Part shown: piece after piece, positions 10,571 to 21,971 of the stretch
How positions within the stretch are numbered: position 1 is the first letter of the stretch
How the letters are laid out: every line of letters starts with the position of its first letter
DNA from: Acanthosepion pharaonis
Taxonomy: Eukaryota > Mollusca > Cephalopoda > Sepiida > Sepiidae
Assembly (NCBI GenBank): GCA_903632075.3
Contig: CAHIKZ030004302.1
Coordinates: 478,001-542,000 of the forward strand
Direction of reading: 5' to 3'
Length of the DNA: 64,000 nucleotides
Made by a program: the position numbers and the translations under genes
The notes under the pieces: model-generated
The model's input: the letters and a program-made list of their open reading frames with translations, nothing else
The model's database searches: none
Told to the model about the DNA's origin: nothing

Positions 10571-10674
10571 CTAAGCGTGGCTTAGATGTGACACAAAGTC
10601 GTAAGTACGAAGCACTCAATTGTAATCGTTCTAGCAAGACAAGCTCGCTAATCACACAACGTCAAGGTGTCGCA
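10571..10674 (-). repeat. tRNA-derived SINE-like repeat, family A
   Basis: Reading the minus strand: CACCTTGACGTTGTGTGATT, CTTGCTAGAACGATTACAAT, then ACTTACGACTTTGTGTCACA and TCTAAG. The order matches the copy at 7570, but the promoter boxes are decayed. Confidence 0.6.
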
Positions 10675-10809
10675 TTTTTGTTTTTTCTTATGTTCTGCAA
10701 ATGATCTCCAAGAATAAACTTTTGTAGAATTTTTTAGCTTCTTACTAACTCTCGTCATCCTTTGAAACTGTTGCCTTACATTATCGAAATTTTATTTCAA
10801 ACTGGACAA

Positions 10810-11168
10810 CCACTTTGAAATATACCAACTATACAAGAATGATCGTGCTCGACATATTCTTCTCTTTGCATTTAATTAAGTTCAAAAGGCTGCTAAGGCT
10901 ACTCGAGATATATGTACTGTGTACTGAGATGAATTCATTAATGGCAGAATGGCACAGAAATGGTTTTCTCTTCTCGAGTAGGGGAAGCTGGAATTCACAG
11001 ACTCTCCGCGTTCTGCTTGACTTGTTCAGTTTGATTAGGACCAATTGCACACGCTGATTAAAGAAGAACAACGCTAGAGCACTAAGGAATTGACTCAGAA
11101 GATGGAAAGGCCACATGTTACTGTCGCTCGTCATCTTTTCTCAATGGTTAAGGTCTAGCAACACAGCA

Positions 11169-11220
<52 letters not shown>

Positions 11221-11860
11221 TCCAACCCTCCTATACTGCCACCAATTTACTCGATCGACACCACACTACTTGTGAAAGTAAAGAAAGATTCCATTACCAT
11301 ATTATTCCCGTGGACGAAAAATGGTGTCTTTACGGGAATATTAAGCACAGAGAAATAATGGGTGTGTCTTGACAAGCAGGCACAGTCAGAACCAAGCCGG
11401 AATTGCATCTACTCAACTGAATGAGCTGTGTGATTTGTAAGGACTAATTTACTTGGAAATCTTTTAGAAAAACGACCAAACGGCCAATGCTAGGCTGTAC
11501 AATGAATAAATGACCAGGATCAAAGAGAAAATTCTGCTGAAAAGACATAACGGCCAATACTGTGTGATTATTCAAGATGACAATAATTTAGCCAACGTTG
11601 CTGACATTTCTAAACAGAGCTTGTTGGAGAAGTTCTGCCACACCCACCATATACTCCTGATTTAGCCTCTTCAGAGTATCACCGTTTTTAGCCGCTTTCT
11701 AACAATTTGAAGGATGTTGAGTTCAACAAAGATGTGCAGCTTAAAACGTAGCTTGATGAATTTTTCGAGTAAAAACCTTGTGATTTCTATCATCGAAACA
11801 TTGAACAATTAGTGGATTCGTGCTATGAGGTCTTAACTAATGAGGCAGAATGCATTGCTG
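10810..11860 (+). pseudogene. Mariner-family transposase, heavily decayed
   Basis: Fragments in mariner order appear on the plus strand, with many stops and frame changes: RHILLFAFN, KAAKATRDICTVY and NGRMAQKWFSLLE (N-terminal helix-turn-helix, about 10845-10980); the first acidic motif IIPVDEKWCLYGNIK (about 11303-11347); RIKEKILLKRHNGQYCVIIQ followed by a second acidic motif reading DDN (about 11510-11590); and a C-terminal HPPYTPD-like stretch with ASSEYHRFLA (about 11638-11700). A CA/GA microsatellite (11162-11218) has expanded inside the coding remnant. It cannot encode a functional protein. Confidence 0.8.
11162..11218. repeat. (CA)n(GA)n microsatellite inside mariner remnant
   Basis: CA repeats pass directly into GA repeats, interrupting the mariner coding remnant. 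Confidence 0.95.
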
Positions 11861-11892
11861 AATAATTCATCAGAAGTATTAATAAATATTTC

Positions 11893-12212
11893 AGTGTATA
11901 TCGCTGAGATAAGATTCTGTAATGATCTAATTACATCGTTCGGACTGTTGTCCTTATCTTTTCGTTTCGGTCTTTGTATAACCCTACCTCCTTCAGCTGA
12001 TAGAAAGTCAAAAACTTGGATACTTGAAGTACTGAAGAGAATTAACTGAGACTGAGATATAAAAAAAAAGTTTTTACCCGTGAACCGGTGGACTAAATAA
12101 AAGGTTCGGTTCGAAATTCCAGCGTATATCGACTGAGGAAGGTCGGAGCGTACTACGACCGAAACGTCGTGAATAAAGCAATAAGGATGACGACAGCACG
12201 AACGATGAAAAT
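11893..12212. mobile_element. Diverged Penelope-related foldback repeat
   Basis: The left arm, reading inward, goes TATATCGCTGAGATAAG, ATTACATCGTTCGGACTGTT, GTTTCGGTCTTTGTATAACC. The right arm holds GGTTCGGTTCGAAATTCC, CTGAGGA (12133-12139), GGTCG/CGACC and GAAAC (12161-12165), and ends near GAACGATG. The arms are inverted copies around an unrelated centre. It starts where the mariner remnant ends. Relative to the common GGCCG/CGGCC stem this copy shows a paired change that preserves pairing. Confidence 0.75.
12133..12165 (+). other. Hammerhead-like core motif, covarying copy
   Basis: CTGAGGA, then GGTCG, a 10-base loop, CGACC, then GAAAC. This is the strand order expected of the hammerhead core with helix II. 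I could not place helix III or the cleavage triplet, so catalytic activity is not claimed. Confidence 0.45.
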
Positions 12213-12429
12213 AGTTATTAAAATATGTAAGAGATATGATAAAATGAAGTAATTTATTTGACAGCCTAATATGTTAAAACAAAAAGAGGCACACAAGTGA
12301 ATAGCTAGGATCTCGCCTATTTTGTAGTCCATTAACCTGATAATTATAGAGGAAAGAGCGTGTAAAACTTAGTATAACAGCCAACAAGAGAAGAAAAAAA
12401 CAAGTATTGAAAAATGTAATTTTATAGGC

Positions 12430-12565
12430 CTAGCTTAAATGTAGTACAATGTATGAAGAACCTAGTGGAACAAAGTATGGAGCACCCATTGGGGAGTGAA
12501 CTCATTACTGCGGTGTAATTGTTCTAGCGAAATAAGTTTAATAAATATTACACCACGTCGAATTG
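12430..12565 (-). repeat. tRNA-derived SINE-like repeat, family A
   Basis: On the minus strand CGACGTGGTGTAATATTTAT, CGCTAGAACAATTACACCGC, GTAATGAGTTCACTCC and a tail ending in CATTTAAGC repeat the family A order. Confidence 0.6.
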
Positions 12566-12783
12566 CCATTCCATATCCTTGATTCTATAACCTCTGATAG
12601 TAAACATGATATAACTGCGTAAGGAAAAAACGAATGGCAGTGGTTTTCATGGTGACCCGAAAGAATGCACTAACATCCAAGAATATAAAAGCCATTAAGT
12701 TAAATTATTTTAAAGTAATTTCTAATCATCTTAAGAATTGAACTCAGTCTCTATAATTATGTTGAGGGAATATCTTGTTCTCT

Positions 12784-12784
<1 letters not shown>

Positions 12785-12868
<84 letters not shown>
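12785..12868. repeat. (TA)n microsatellite
   Basis: Long TA run. The minus-strand frame of about 90 codons across it is a translated repeat. Confidence 0.97.
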
Positions 12869-12871
<3 letters not shown>

Positions 12872-13022
12872 TTAGTAAATTTTCCGTAAACGTTTTTCGG
12901 TAAATGTTTAAAGTCTCCTGGTAAATTTGTCCCGTAAACAAGATTTGGCAGACTCATGCGAGTTTTGGTAAAAATAAGAAGACAAAAATGGACTTTTAAA
13001 CAAATGACAATATAATGCATGG

Positions 13023-13029
<7 letters not shown>

Positions 13030-13095
<66 letters not shown>
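13030..13095. repeat. (TA)n microsatellite
   Basis: Long TA run about 160 bases right of the previous one; the DNA between holds no recognised gene. Confidence 0.97.
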
Positions 13096-13099
<4 letters not shown>

Positions 13100-14790
13100 T
13101 GTGCACAATCGGAAGTAAGGGAATATATAACATATCTGTTGAAAAAAGTGCATGTTTATGTGTGTAATACCCACATCTGTGTATGTACGTGTATGTGAGA
13201 TTTCAGTCGTCAGTCAACAGAGGAAACGAACGTGCCCTAATCGGGGCAACTAGTCCAAAGTGTTACTACATCTGGAAGCAAGAGAAATAAAAGAGAGAAA
13301 GGTCATGTTTGTCTTTTATAGACTTAAACACCCAAATGGTAACACCAAATGAAATAACCCACAAATTTTACATATGTGTTGAATTTCCTTCATTTAAAAC
13401 ATATTTAAATAAAGCATTATATGTTGTTAAGAGTTTTATGAAAATAAATTATACTTATATGCAAATTATGATAAAATATTTGTAAAAGTTTTTTTCAATT
13501 TTTCAATTTCTTTGTTTTATTTTTCTGTGAAATATAAATCAAGATACAAAGATCACAGGTAAATTAAAGATAAGACAATCGGTTACATAACCAGCTAACA
13601 TAGGAAATTAACTTAGAAGAAACATTCATTAATAATCTTGAGTATAAAAGGTTAGTGCTATCTTGTTAACTGTGTAATGACAAATTCACAGAGCAGTATC
13701 TGTTCAAGATAATGAATCAAATAAAATTCTAGGTCTTTTGAGATTCAACTGAATACCAAAATCCAGGCCAGAATAGTCGACCTAGCGCTGGAAATCAAGA
13801 ACACTTCAAACTGTGGATTACGTTGTTCTTGTAGACAACATATCAAATCTGAAGGAAAGCCAAACTTATCTCGACCTTTCCAGGCGAGGGAACATGACCT
13901 AGGACATTAATCTGACACTTGTGACGTTCGATAAGTCCAAGTGTATTCCTTGAAAACAAGGAGACATTCTTAGTTTCTAAATGTTGTTATTTCTACTGAG
14001 CTCCAGTTTGAAATTAACGAATGTGAAAAATTGAAGAAAATATCTTGTGCGTGCGAAATAAAACTATTAAAATGCAAGATGACATAGGGGCATGTAATTT
14101 CAGCTTAGACAAAAAACTTAGGATTTTAGAATAATAGCAAACCCAGAATGAATCAAACCTAACTCTAAATAGAGCATTATTAAAGGCATTAAAATACGAA
14201 GGGGAATGTTGGAGATTTATATACACAATGTCTGTTGGAAAGTAACTTTTTCTCTTTTCATTTTTTTAATGTCGTGTTACTTCAGGACGTCTTTGGTGAT
14301 GGCTCTTCACAGCTAATGATACTTTGTAGGTCTAAATAATGCTTGCCTCTTTCATTCCATCACGTTCACTTTTCTAGTGTCTATTTTCCGAAGTTCATTA
14401 GATAAAAAAACGAATGTCATTTGGGCATGAAATTCCCTAAACACATTTTTCCTCATTATATGGCCGAGAAATTCCAAGGGTCTCTTTCAGATTTAAAGTG
14501 CTCCTTTCGTTCCTATTTCCCATAAAACTTCCTCTACGCTCACGTACCTCATCCATGCTTTACACAGCATAATTCTATAAAGCCACATCACTGTTGCTTC
14601 TCTTAATCTGTGCAGAAATTCTCCACGATTCAGTGGCATATTAGAGGGCTGATATTAAATAAATGTTCTGTACTCTTTTTTGTTTTGTTTCTAACGTAAC
14701 ATTTCTGTTTTTTATTGTTTGCTTTGTTTTTGCAGTGCGTCTTTCCATATTCCAATGCGTCTTCCCATTCATCTTCCATAATACTGGAAT
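13100..14790. other. Unassigned region
   Basis: About 1.7 kb without a recognised gene or repeat. The open frame at 14014-14226 (minus, 70 codons) resembles nothing I know. Confidence 0.4.
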
Positions 14791-14799
14791 TAGTCCCAG

Positions 14800-14970
14800 G
14801 GCAGATCTGGGTGTATCATGTCTCGCTAGCTGGAAGTTGTAGGTTCAATACCTAGATTACGTAGTGCGCTTATTCGACAGGTAGAATAACATTTTCAGGT
14901 TGAATTGACGCTTACGAACTCTGAAATTCCGTCGGTATAACGGCGGATGTGGCATGTATGATAATGACAA
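14800..14970 (+). repeat. tRNA-like SINE remnant
   Basis: TCTCGCTAGCTGGAAG is followed by a good B-box-like GTAGGTTCAATACCTAG and later GGCGGATGTGGCATG, resembling the tail of family A. Membership is uncertain. Confidence 0.45.
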
Positions 14971-15099
14971 GAACATGACATCGAGCTTCCCTTCGATTTT
15001 TCTTGTAACCAAACGGAATGTGAATTACCCATTATATAGGCTGGAGGCTACAGCGATTGAAACATTGTCAAAGGGACAACACCAGTTACGAAGGAAACA

Positions 15100-15980
15100 T
15101 TGCCTTAAAGAATATATCACGTGAAAAAAAAACAACAACATGATATTCATGCTTCAAAAGAATCTTAGTGAGAAAAAAGTTTCATTATCTTTATGTATAA
15201 GAAGAGAGTATTTGCCGTAGGAATTTCCGCCATATTTTATTAAATAATTATCAATTTTCTCTTTGAAATGAGTTTGATATTTAGTATATCCAACTTTTAA
15301 AAATGTGCCTAACCTTGGCGGTTTATCTTTATTATTTTTTTTTGTTTTCGCTATCTCTGAAATGTACTCAGAAGATTTTACAGTTGATGAAATTTCTGTA
15401 GGGGCGCATATAACTACAAAAAAGAGGAAATCCTGTCTAGAAATTACTCGTGGCAAATTAATATCACGTAAAATAACATTAAATATATGCCAATTGTTTC
15501 AAGGTTAAGAAAAGAAATTGAAACTCTGTAACAATATTCACTTCTTATGATATACATTTTGCCTTAATTCTTCTAACTTACTATTCTCTAAACACTCTGT
15601 TTCGAAAAATACATTTTTCGATTAATAGTACTCAGGAAATTTGACATTCACAGGAAGTAATGAAGACAAGAGACAACGTAGAAATCTGCATATAACAAAC
15701 CTCACGAGTTTTGTTTAAATGGTTGTTAGAGAAGTGATTAATGTGATAACAGAAAGAAAGGCTTTACTTTGAGCTATAAAGGATCGGATGTTGCGAATAG
15801 CCATGATCTCCTACGTCCTATAGAAGACGAAAAAGAACGATAAACAGATTGACCACAAAAAATATTTATCTGCACAAGTAATATGAACTAATATCTGACG
15901 AACTTAAAGATCGCCTTTCACGGAAAACTCGTTAATTTGGGGGGGTTTCGATGCTTAAGCATGTAAGAAATCTTTCTTTA
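15100..15980. other. Unassigned region
   Basis: Overlapping 67- and 100-codon frames on opposite strands (15154-15508) lack any recognisable motif. No repeat was recognised. Confidence 0.35.
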
Positions 15981-15984
15981 TATT

Positions 15985-16235
15985 TTTGGGATCATCTCAC
16001 CTCAAGCAAGGCAAAATAGAGGTGTTACTGAGTGTGAGAGGATATGAGAAAAAGAAAAACAATATTAAGGAGACAGAACAATAAAAGAAAAATAATGAAG
16101 GCACAGAATGTTTTCAAGATCAAAGTTGATTGGGAAGCAAGTGAGTTTCAAAGGCGGGAAGTGCGAGAGACGAAACATTTTGCTTATAACTTATGGCTGC
16201 ATCGAGCTATTTCAACTTTAAAATGAAGAGAATTT
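15985..16235 (-). pseudogene. LINE ORF2 C-terminal tail fragment
   Basis: On the minus strand, fragments such as FRLSHFPPLKLTCFPINFDL and later SHSVTPLFCLA followed by GEMI run parallel to the tail at 20.5-20.8 kb (SHFPSVELPSS, SLYPIACYGHSRLACGDML). Only the terminal part of the reverse-transcriptase ORF and the beginning of the 3' region remain. Confidence 0.5.
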
Positions 16236-16429
16236 TCGCCAATCTAGCACTGAAAATACACTCATAATGTCTATGTACCACAGAGGAAAGTTCATCAGAA
16301 TAGTTAATTGAAAGTATTTATTTGAAAAGGCATAGAGAAGCTATAGACTACAGCGGTAGGAACGTGATTGAGGCCAAGATACCGGGCCAGGACCAATAAC
16401 ATTGCATTTTCTTCTTTGTATTTTAGCAA

Positions 16430-16885
16430 AATCTCTAATTACATGGCAGCCAGCCATTAGGAAACTGGCTGGGAAGATCGCAATCTCTCATGTTACGGCC
16501 AATGCTAACGTGTATGTTGAACAAGTGAACAGATTCAAAGAAGCAATCCAGTTTAAAAGACCTAATGGACGATAGAATGTGAATATGCAACCTTACAATG
16601 CTCGACTTCACGTCGCCAACATGACTAAACCGACAATGAAGAGCTCGGTTCTGCTACACACACAACATATTCTTCTGAATTCTTTCGAATGCCACCTTTT
16701 TACGCTCGTTTTCCTGGGTGTTTTGTGAAAATTAAAAGTTTGTTTATTTAGTTAAAACCTTGTGGTTTCTGTCGTTGAGGCATTGGACAGTTAGAGATTC
16801 GTTGACACAAGGTCGTCAACAATGCAGGGAAAGATATTCTTGAATGATTCATCATAACTAATGTTGAATAAGAAGTATTAAAATA
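16430..16885 (+). pseudogene. Mariner-family transposase fragment
   Basis: YVEQVNRFKEAIQFKRPNG and MQPYNARLHVANMTK (about 16584-16630) correspond to the second acidic region of mariner transposases, with the usual QDNARPHVA altered. The following C-terminal decay (KPCGFCR, FIITNV) matches the 11.8-kb copy at the nucleotide level. The first and third acidic motifs are absent, so this is a 5'-truncated, dead copy. Confidence 0.7.
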
Positions 16886-17518
16886 AATATTAAAAATCGA
16901 ACGAATTTATGGAATAACCTAATAACATTATGGTGTCAAGCAAGGAAGTAATGGCCGGCTTAGTTAAAATTATAGCCTATGATAATGAGAGTTGGTGATT
17001 AAATTAGCCTGCATTTGATCTCAATAATGCATATATGACGCATACTGTTTTCTGGAGCCATTTGACTGTGTGGTGTGTGTCTTATGCTTCGGTAAATGCG
17101 AGAAGCCAAATACGAAAGCAACTTTAAAATATATTTTTGGTCTGGAGCTAATCACTTTCTCAGGACAAGATTCATATGAAATAATATATATTTTGTTAAG
17201 AGCTATAAATAATGGGAAATATTCGGGATCCATAACAGCTCAAGCCTTGAAGAGGAACGGCATATAAATAAAAATGGAGGATAGGTACCTTTCGGAACTG
17301 TAAGTGAGATGAAATGAATTAATGATATTGTAAATTTGAAGAGAAATAATGTATGAAATTTTTCAGTTACCTAGCTATTTTCTTCTATGTTATAGTACTA
17401 GATCGGACTGAAAAGTTCAAAGACTGACTATAAAGCAGTGAAACTAAAGTCCTGAAATACTGCATGCATTAATTGCAACTGCATTGTTTCTTTATAGAGA
17501 AAATATGTGGAAATTTTC

Positions 17519-17650
17519 TAAGCGTAGCTTCACGTGGCACAATGACGAAAGTATGGAGCACCAAATTAGGTTTGAAATCACTATCCAGTTGTAATTCTTT
17601 TCAAGCTAGATAAACTTCCTAGCCATTGCTTAACGTCAAAGTACCTCAGA
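17519..17650 (-). repeat. tRNA-derived SINE-like repeat, family A
   Basis: Minus strand: GAGGTACTTTGACGTTAAGC, TCTAGCTTGAAAAGAATTAC, TGATTTCAAACC, then TTGTGCCACGTGAAGC. Same block order as the 7570 copy, decayed. Confidence 0.55.
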
Positions 17651-17659
17651 TAAACTGAT

Positions 17660-18474
17660 ATATAACTTTTCAAAAAGTCTGTCCATCCTGTTGATCCAAA
17701 AAGTCATAAACAGCAGATAAGACGTCATCATGTTGGGAAACAGATGATAGTCAAAGTAACAGAAGACAGAGAGTGATCAATCAGTTTATCTGGAAAGAAA
17801 ATAAACGCAGTTATTCCTAAGAAAGTTGCAAATTAAGGCTTGCAATATTTCACAGCTCTAGAGTTATTGCTTCATCTTCAACCTATGATCTTTTAAGCCC
17901 ACACTCGTATGGCTTTCCTGTATATGGGCGACACTTGTTCGTAATAACTTCCTGTCTTCGGTTGCACTAACTCTTTCCTCATTGCTAACCCACTTTGTTT
18001 GGTCGCTAACAAATCTTCCTATCAACTCACTCGAACTTGTGCAGGTTGCTCGCTGTTTACATATGCTTTTGTGTCTACCCAGCGTGTACTCGATTCTCCA
18101 AATCTCCTTTCCTCAGCATGTGTCCTGGACTATTCCGTTATTTCTTTTATTATCTAGCTATATATAGTGGAATCATGTAAAAGTCAGCGATCTTGCTCCG
18201 TAGATTAAATTTACCTGCATTCTGGAATTTAGTCTTTATGAAAGAAAGAAATTTGTGTTTTGATATATTCATACAATCTCTGCCGCAAAGAGATCAATGA
18301 AATCTCCAGTCGCCTCCACTGTTGTTTTTGTTTCCAGTTAAGAAATAACATTTTCTTTTTGACATTAATTTTATAGAAATACGTCTTTAAAGTTTCGTTT
18401 CACAATCTTCTATTACGTCCAAGCAGCTTTAGTTGTCTATGCCTACCGAAAGCATTTGATCTTTCTAATGAAAG

Positions 18475-18477
<3 letters not shown>
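17660..18477. other. Unassigned region
   Basis: No recognised gene or repeat. Confidence 0.35.

Positions 18478-18526
<49 letters not shown>
18478..18526. repeat. (TA)n microsatellite
   Basis: Uninterrupted TA run. Confidence 0.96.
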
Positions 18527-18529
<3 letters not shown>

Positions 18530-19054
18530 TGAATGTATTTTTGTATGAGTGTGTTTGTATATTAGAAAACAAATATACAATAAGCATGAAGTGTTACAGG
18601 ATAACAGTAAAACTTATTCTCCAGTGGATTATTTTATTTAAGAATACTGCTATATATTTAAAATGAAACTCTTTCACAAGCAAGATGCTATTTCTGGCTT
18701 GAGATATTGGAAGTACTGACAAAAACAGAGGCAACGTTTAGCTATTAAAATACTTTCTTTAATTCAATATAAACAGACAAAAAAATTATGCTAACTTTTG
18801 TATTTATTATAACAGAAAACTAGATGATGCTTACAACGATAATAAGATGAAATATAATATAATAAGAATTTCATATAGTATCAAATTCTTCATATCGTAC
18901 AATGAATGATGATAAAAATAGAAGACTTTCATAACTTTGCTTTGCTAATTTTTTTATTTTCTATTTTTATAACTAATTTTTTTCTTTTTTTTTACCTTCC
19001 ATCGGTATGGCTGATTCTAACCTCCACGAAATAACTCATTGCACCTGCACTAGC

Positions 19055-19560
19055 TAAGGTTTTCCGTTGACATGAAATGGAAAATTGATATCGAATCAAC
19101 TGCTAGCTCTCCTGATAGGAAAGTTGGTTCACTGTGTCGTGCAACATATCTTACATACTTATCCATTCGTCCATGTATTAAATATTGTTGTCCCAAATGG
19201 CCTAGTACTTCTACTATGGATTTAGAGATAAAAATCAAAGAAAAAATTGCAATATTATAGGTACTGACCTGGCATCACGACTTCCCACTTCTTTAGCAAG
19301 TTCCATTTGCCCTTTCTATAAATATTTTCGTAATCATTGTTCCGATTAGCTTCCATCTTGCTTACTGTGACTTTACAAATTTAATTGAATTTGGTTGACA
19401 GATAGGTCTCATCGGTTTACAGTTAGAATTGCTAGATTCAAACGCAAGGAAATTTAAGTTTCTTATCTCGCACTTCTCTCTTGTGTTACTCTCTTCTGGA
19501 TTCTTCTTTACGGGTCAGTTTTGACGTTAGAAATTTACGTTCAATATCAATCGTTATCTT
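19055..19560 (+). pseudogene. LINE reverse-transcriptase C-terminal fragment
   Basis: The plus-strand frame from 19072 reads STASSPDRKVGSLCRATYLT followed by LSIRPCIKYCCPKW, the conserved RKVGSLYRA...YKS.IRP..EYC.H.W region at the end of CR1/Jockey-like ORF2. After a stop near 19258, a shifted frame continues with GTDLASRLPTSLASSICPFY then KYFRNHCSD, matching ...PDLASRLPTLSHRR..SICLFYKYF. Nothing of the polymerase catalytic core is present. Confidence 0.7.
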
Positions 19561-19706
19561 CTGTCTTTAAAATTCATGTTCTTTTATTTTTCCCTTTCCT
19601 TAATTTTTTTTTATTTCATATGCTTTCCATCATAGTAACCCTTAGTATTTATCGATCCACCCACGAGGATAGAATGTGGCACAAGGCCGGTTTAATGTGG
19701 GTATCC

Positions 19707-19724
19707 CCGAGCCCGTAGGCTCGG
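19707..19724. other. GC-rich perfect hairpin
   Basis: CCGAGCC and GGCTCGG flank a 4-base loop CGTA, conspicuous in an AT-rich setting. It lies downstream of GATAGAATGTGGCACAAGGC, which resembles SINE-associated sequence. No terminator role is implied in this genome. Confidence 0.6.
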
Positions 19725-19853
19725 CCAAAAATATAGCCAGTAACCCTTACCTCTTATTGACATTATTGCATTTGTCGTGGTGAAATAATTGAAACAAAAT
19801 TTAATATGTTTATGAGAGAGAAATATGTAACAACCGTCTAAAATATATGTTCG

Positions 19854-20245
19854 CTTGGCCGAGTGGTTAGAGCGTTGGCTTTATGAACATGAGGCCCAGG
19901 TAAGAAATTTTTTCGATTTTTTTTAGGAAGATGAATTCTTGCGGCACCTTTGGAAAGTGTTCGACGACGATACCATAAGTTGACCCAAACCGTGTGAATG
20001 AAATTCGCGAGAAGGAATCTGCTAGCACATTGTAACTGAAGGTGTGAGCGTGCTGGACTTATTGATCAAGTCTGATGATGCGCTCACTCCCAGAAAAAAA
20101 TAATGTTAGCTGGATTGGAGTATAGACCACAGTGTGGCTCTGTGGGTGTCATACAAGCACAAATGTGCCTAAGCTGGTATCGATACAACAGGTTCTGGAT
20201 TAGCCGTCAGGCACACTCCGAAAAGAGTGGCCAGTCATTATGAAT
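19854..20245 (+). repeat. tRNA-headed SINE-like repeat
   Basis: CTTGGCCGAGTGGTTAGAGC is an excellent tRNA A-box region, continuing GTTGGCTTTATGAACATGAG. The B box that should follow is missing or replaced, and the sequence passes into a non-tRNA body that includes GCGGCACCTTTGGAAAGTG. This looks like the head of a tRNA-derived SINE rather than a tRNA gene. The right boundary is a guess. Confidence 0.6.
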
Positions 20246-20499
20246 CTAAATAATGTTATAACCTATTAAAATATGTATGAAAAGGAGATTTATTTTTCAA
20301 ATATGACAATAAGATATTACGTAATGCTAGAGAATATAGTAAGGAAAGCAAATATAATCTGGTAAAAGATGTTCAATAAAATTGATATTTCCTTGTTCTG
20401 GTAAAAATATTGTTATATGTGCTGTTTGATTTTACAACGAAAGAAAATATAATATTTTGACAATGAACAATAATCGTTTAATTTCTTTCTTTCTTATTT

Positions 20500-21125
20500 C
20501 TTTTTTTTTTATAAGCATATCACCACAAGCAAGGCGGGAGTGACCGTAGCACGCAATGGGATACAGAGAGTGAGTAAGAGTGTTTGGGGAAGGGATAAAG
20601 AGAAGGAACGGGATCAAGATTAAGGCATCAGAAAATGTCAATTGACATTACGTTTGAATATTTGAAGTTTATAGCTACCAGGGAAGCAAGTAAGAGGAGG
20701 GGAGTTCCACTGATGGGAAGTGCGAGATAAGAAGTTTGGAAGTAGAAGAGATAGCAACAATTAATCGTTTCGACAGTGAAAGGTGAGACCGAGAAGCCAA
20801 GCTAGTAGCACGCTTAAATTCATGCAGTTTGAGAACCAGTGAGATTAGCTCGTCATAGCAGTTGTCATGAAAATACTTGTTGAAAAAGATATATGGAAGC
20901 CACAGCACGTCTGTGAGAAAGTGACTGTAGACGAAATGCCAGATCAGGCCCTATCACATTGTATATCCGTCTCTGGATTTTGTCTAGGACCTCGAGATAA
21001 ACAGCGTGGGCACCAGACCATATATGGCAGCAATATTTCATGAAAGGACGATTGATTGATTTGTAGAATTGAAGGATGAACTCAGGCGAGAAAAACCTTT
21101 TGGCGCGACACAGAGAACCAACATT
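20500..21125 (-). pseudogene. LINE reverse-transcriptase C-terminal fragment
   Basis: On the minus strand: AKRFFSPEFILQFYKSINRP, then FMKYCCHIWSGAHAVYLEVL, DKIQRRIYNVIGPDLAFRLQ, SLSHRRAVASIYLF. After a frame change comes FNKYFHDNCYDELISLVLKL, the terminal KRLIVAISSTSKLLISHF and tail. This is the well-conserved C-terminal segment of CR1/Jockey-like LINE ORF2 proteins. The catalytic YXDD domain is not included. At least one frameshift near 20.9 kb makes it inactive. It is the best preserved of the LINE tails in the window. Confidence 0.75.
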
Positions 21126-21300
21126 CCTTGCGGTAGATGAAGCTGTTATGGAAATTATTAAAACATAGTTTCAGTTTAATTTATTACGGGATTCTGTAGA
21201 TGTTGTAACAGAGACATTAAAATCATACACACCATATTGATAGGCATTTAGATATATGAAGACCTGAATAATATATTCATAAGTGCAAACCTATATACGG

Positions 21301-21550
21301 TTGAGTGAATGAATAGCGGCTCAAATTGTGGAGTCGTAGAGCAGAGTTCGAATTCCAGTCGAATTTGTTTCATAAACTTACGTAGAAATCTCCTTGGAAA
21401 AGCTATGGATCCATCACTTCTTCCCCCAGTTTTGGGTAAATATCAGAATAGACTGGATTCGTGACATGGATTCTAAGAGAAAGGTAACTCTTAAATAAAA
21501 CCCTGAATTGTCGAGTGGTCGGCGAATAAACCGGCTCCACCATCAGAGCC
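21301..21550 (+). repeat. Dispersed SINE-like repeat, family B
   Basis: GAGTTCGAATTCCAGTCGAA (B-box-like) is followed by TTACGTAGAAATCTCCTTGG, then TGGGTAAATATCAGAATAGA and CTGGATTC. The same order is found at 26.85, 28.82 and, truncated, at 40.49 kb. Confidence 0.6.
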
Positions 21551-21649
21551 AATTGTTGTACTATAGAAGGATGTTGAGCATACCAGAATCGGAAAATGTC
21601 TGCGGCATTTTTTTTAATAGAAAATAGAATAAAAAGAAGCCTTATATAT

Positions 21650-21745
21650 TAAATCAGAAATAGACAGATGAAATTTCTCGGACACATGATGAAGAAACAC
21701 CTTGAAGAATTTACATTTTCAGGACATATTGAATACATATACGCC
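21650..21745 (+). pseudogene. RTE-like LINE C-terminal fragment
   Basis: The plus strand encodes IRNRQMKFLGHMMKKHLEEF then TFSGHIE. This matches the conserved RQ.KFLGH.MRK..LENL..TG.IEGKR block at the C-terminus of a widespread invertebrate endonuclease/reverse-transcriptase LINE group. Related copies are at 45.0 and 57.1 kb. Confidence 0.65.
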
Positions 21746-21956
21746 TTGACGCTCCAGAATAAGAAAATGCCACCAATAATAGAAACAATATTAATTGAGG
21801 ACAATCAATAACCACAACAACTAATATTGACATTACATGTAACACGAAGAGAAAATGATGACATAATATTGAAATTCCACACAACTTCAAACAGATAGCT
21901 AAGAAGGAATCCTCCAACTGTACTCAAAATAGCTATTGAGAAAACTATTTTCCTGG

Positions 21957-21968
21957 AAATATGTATTA
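21957..21968. repeat. Left target-site duplication of the 21972 element
   Basis: AAATATGTATTA, repeated at 22365-22376. Confidence 0.75.
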
Positions 21969-21971
21969 GAG

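Noticed and set aside
19707..19724. GC hairpin as a rho-independent terminator
   Set aside because: A bacterial-type terminator is not meaningful here, and no U-tract follows.
19854..19900. Possible tRNA gene
   Set aside because: The A box is excellent, but no B box, anticodon arm or acceptor pairing follows; it reads into a SINE-like body.
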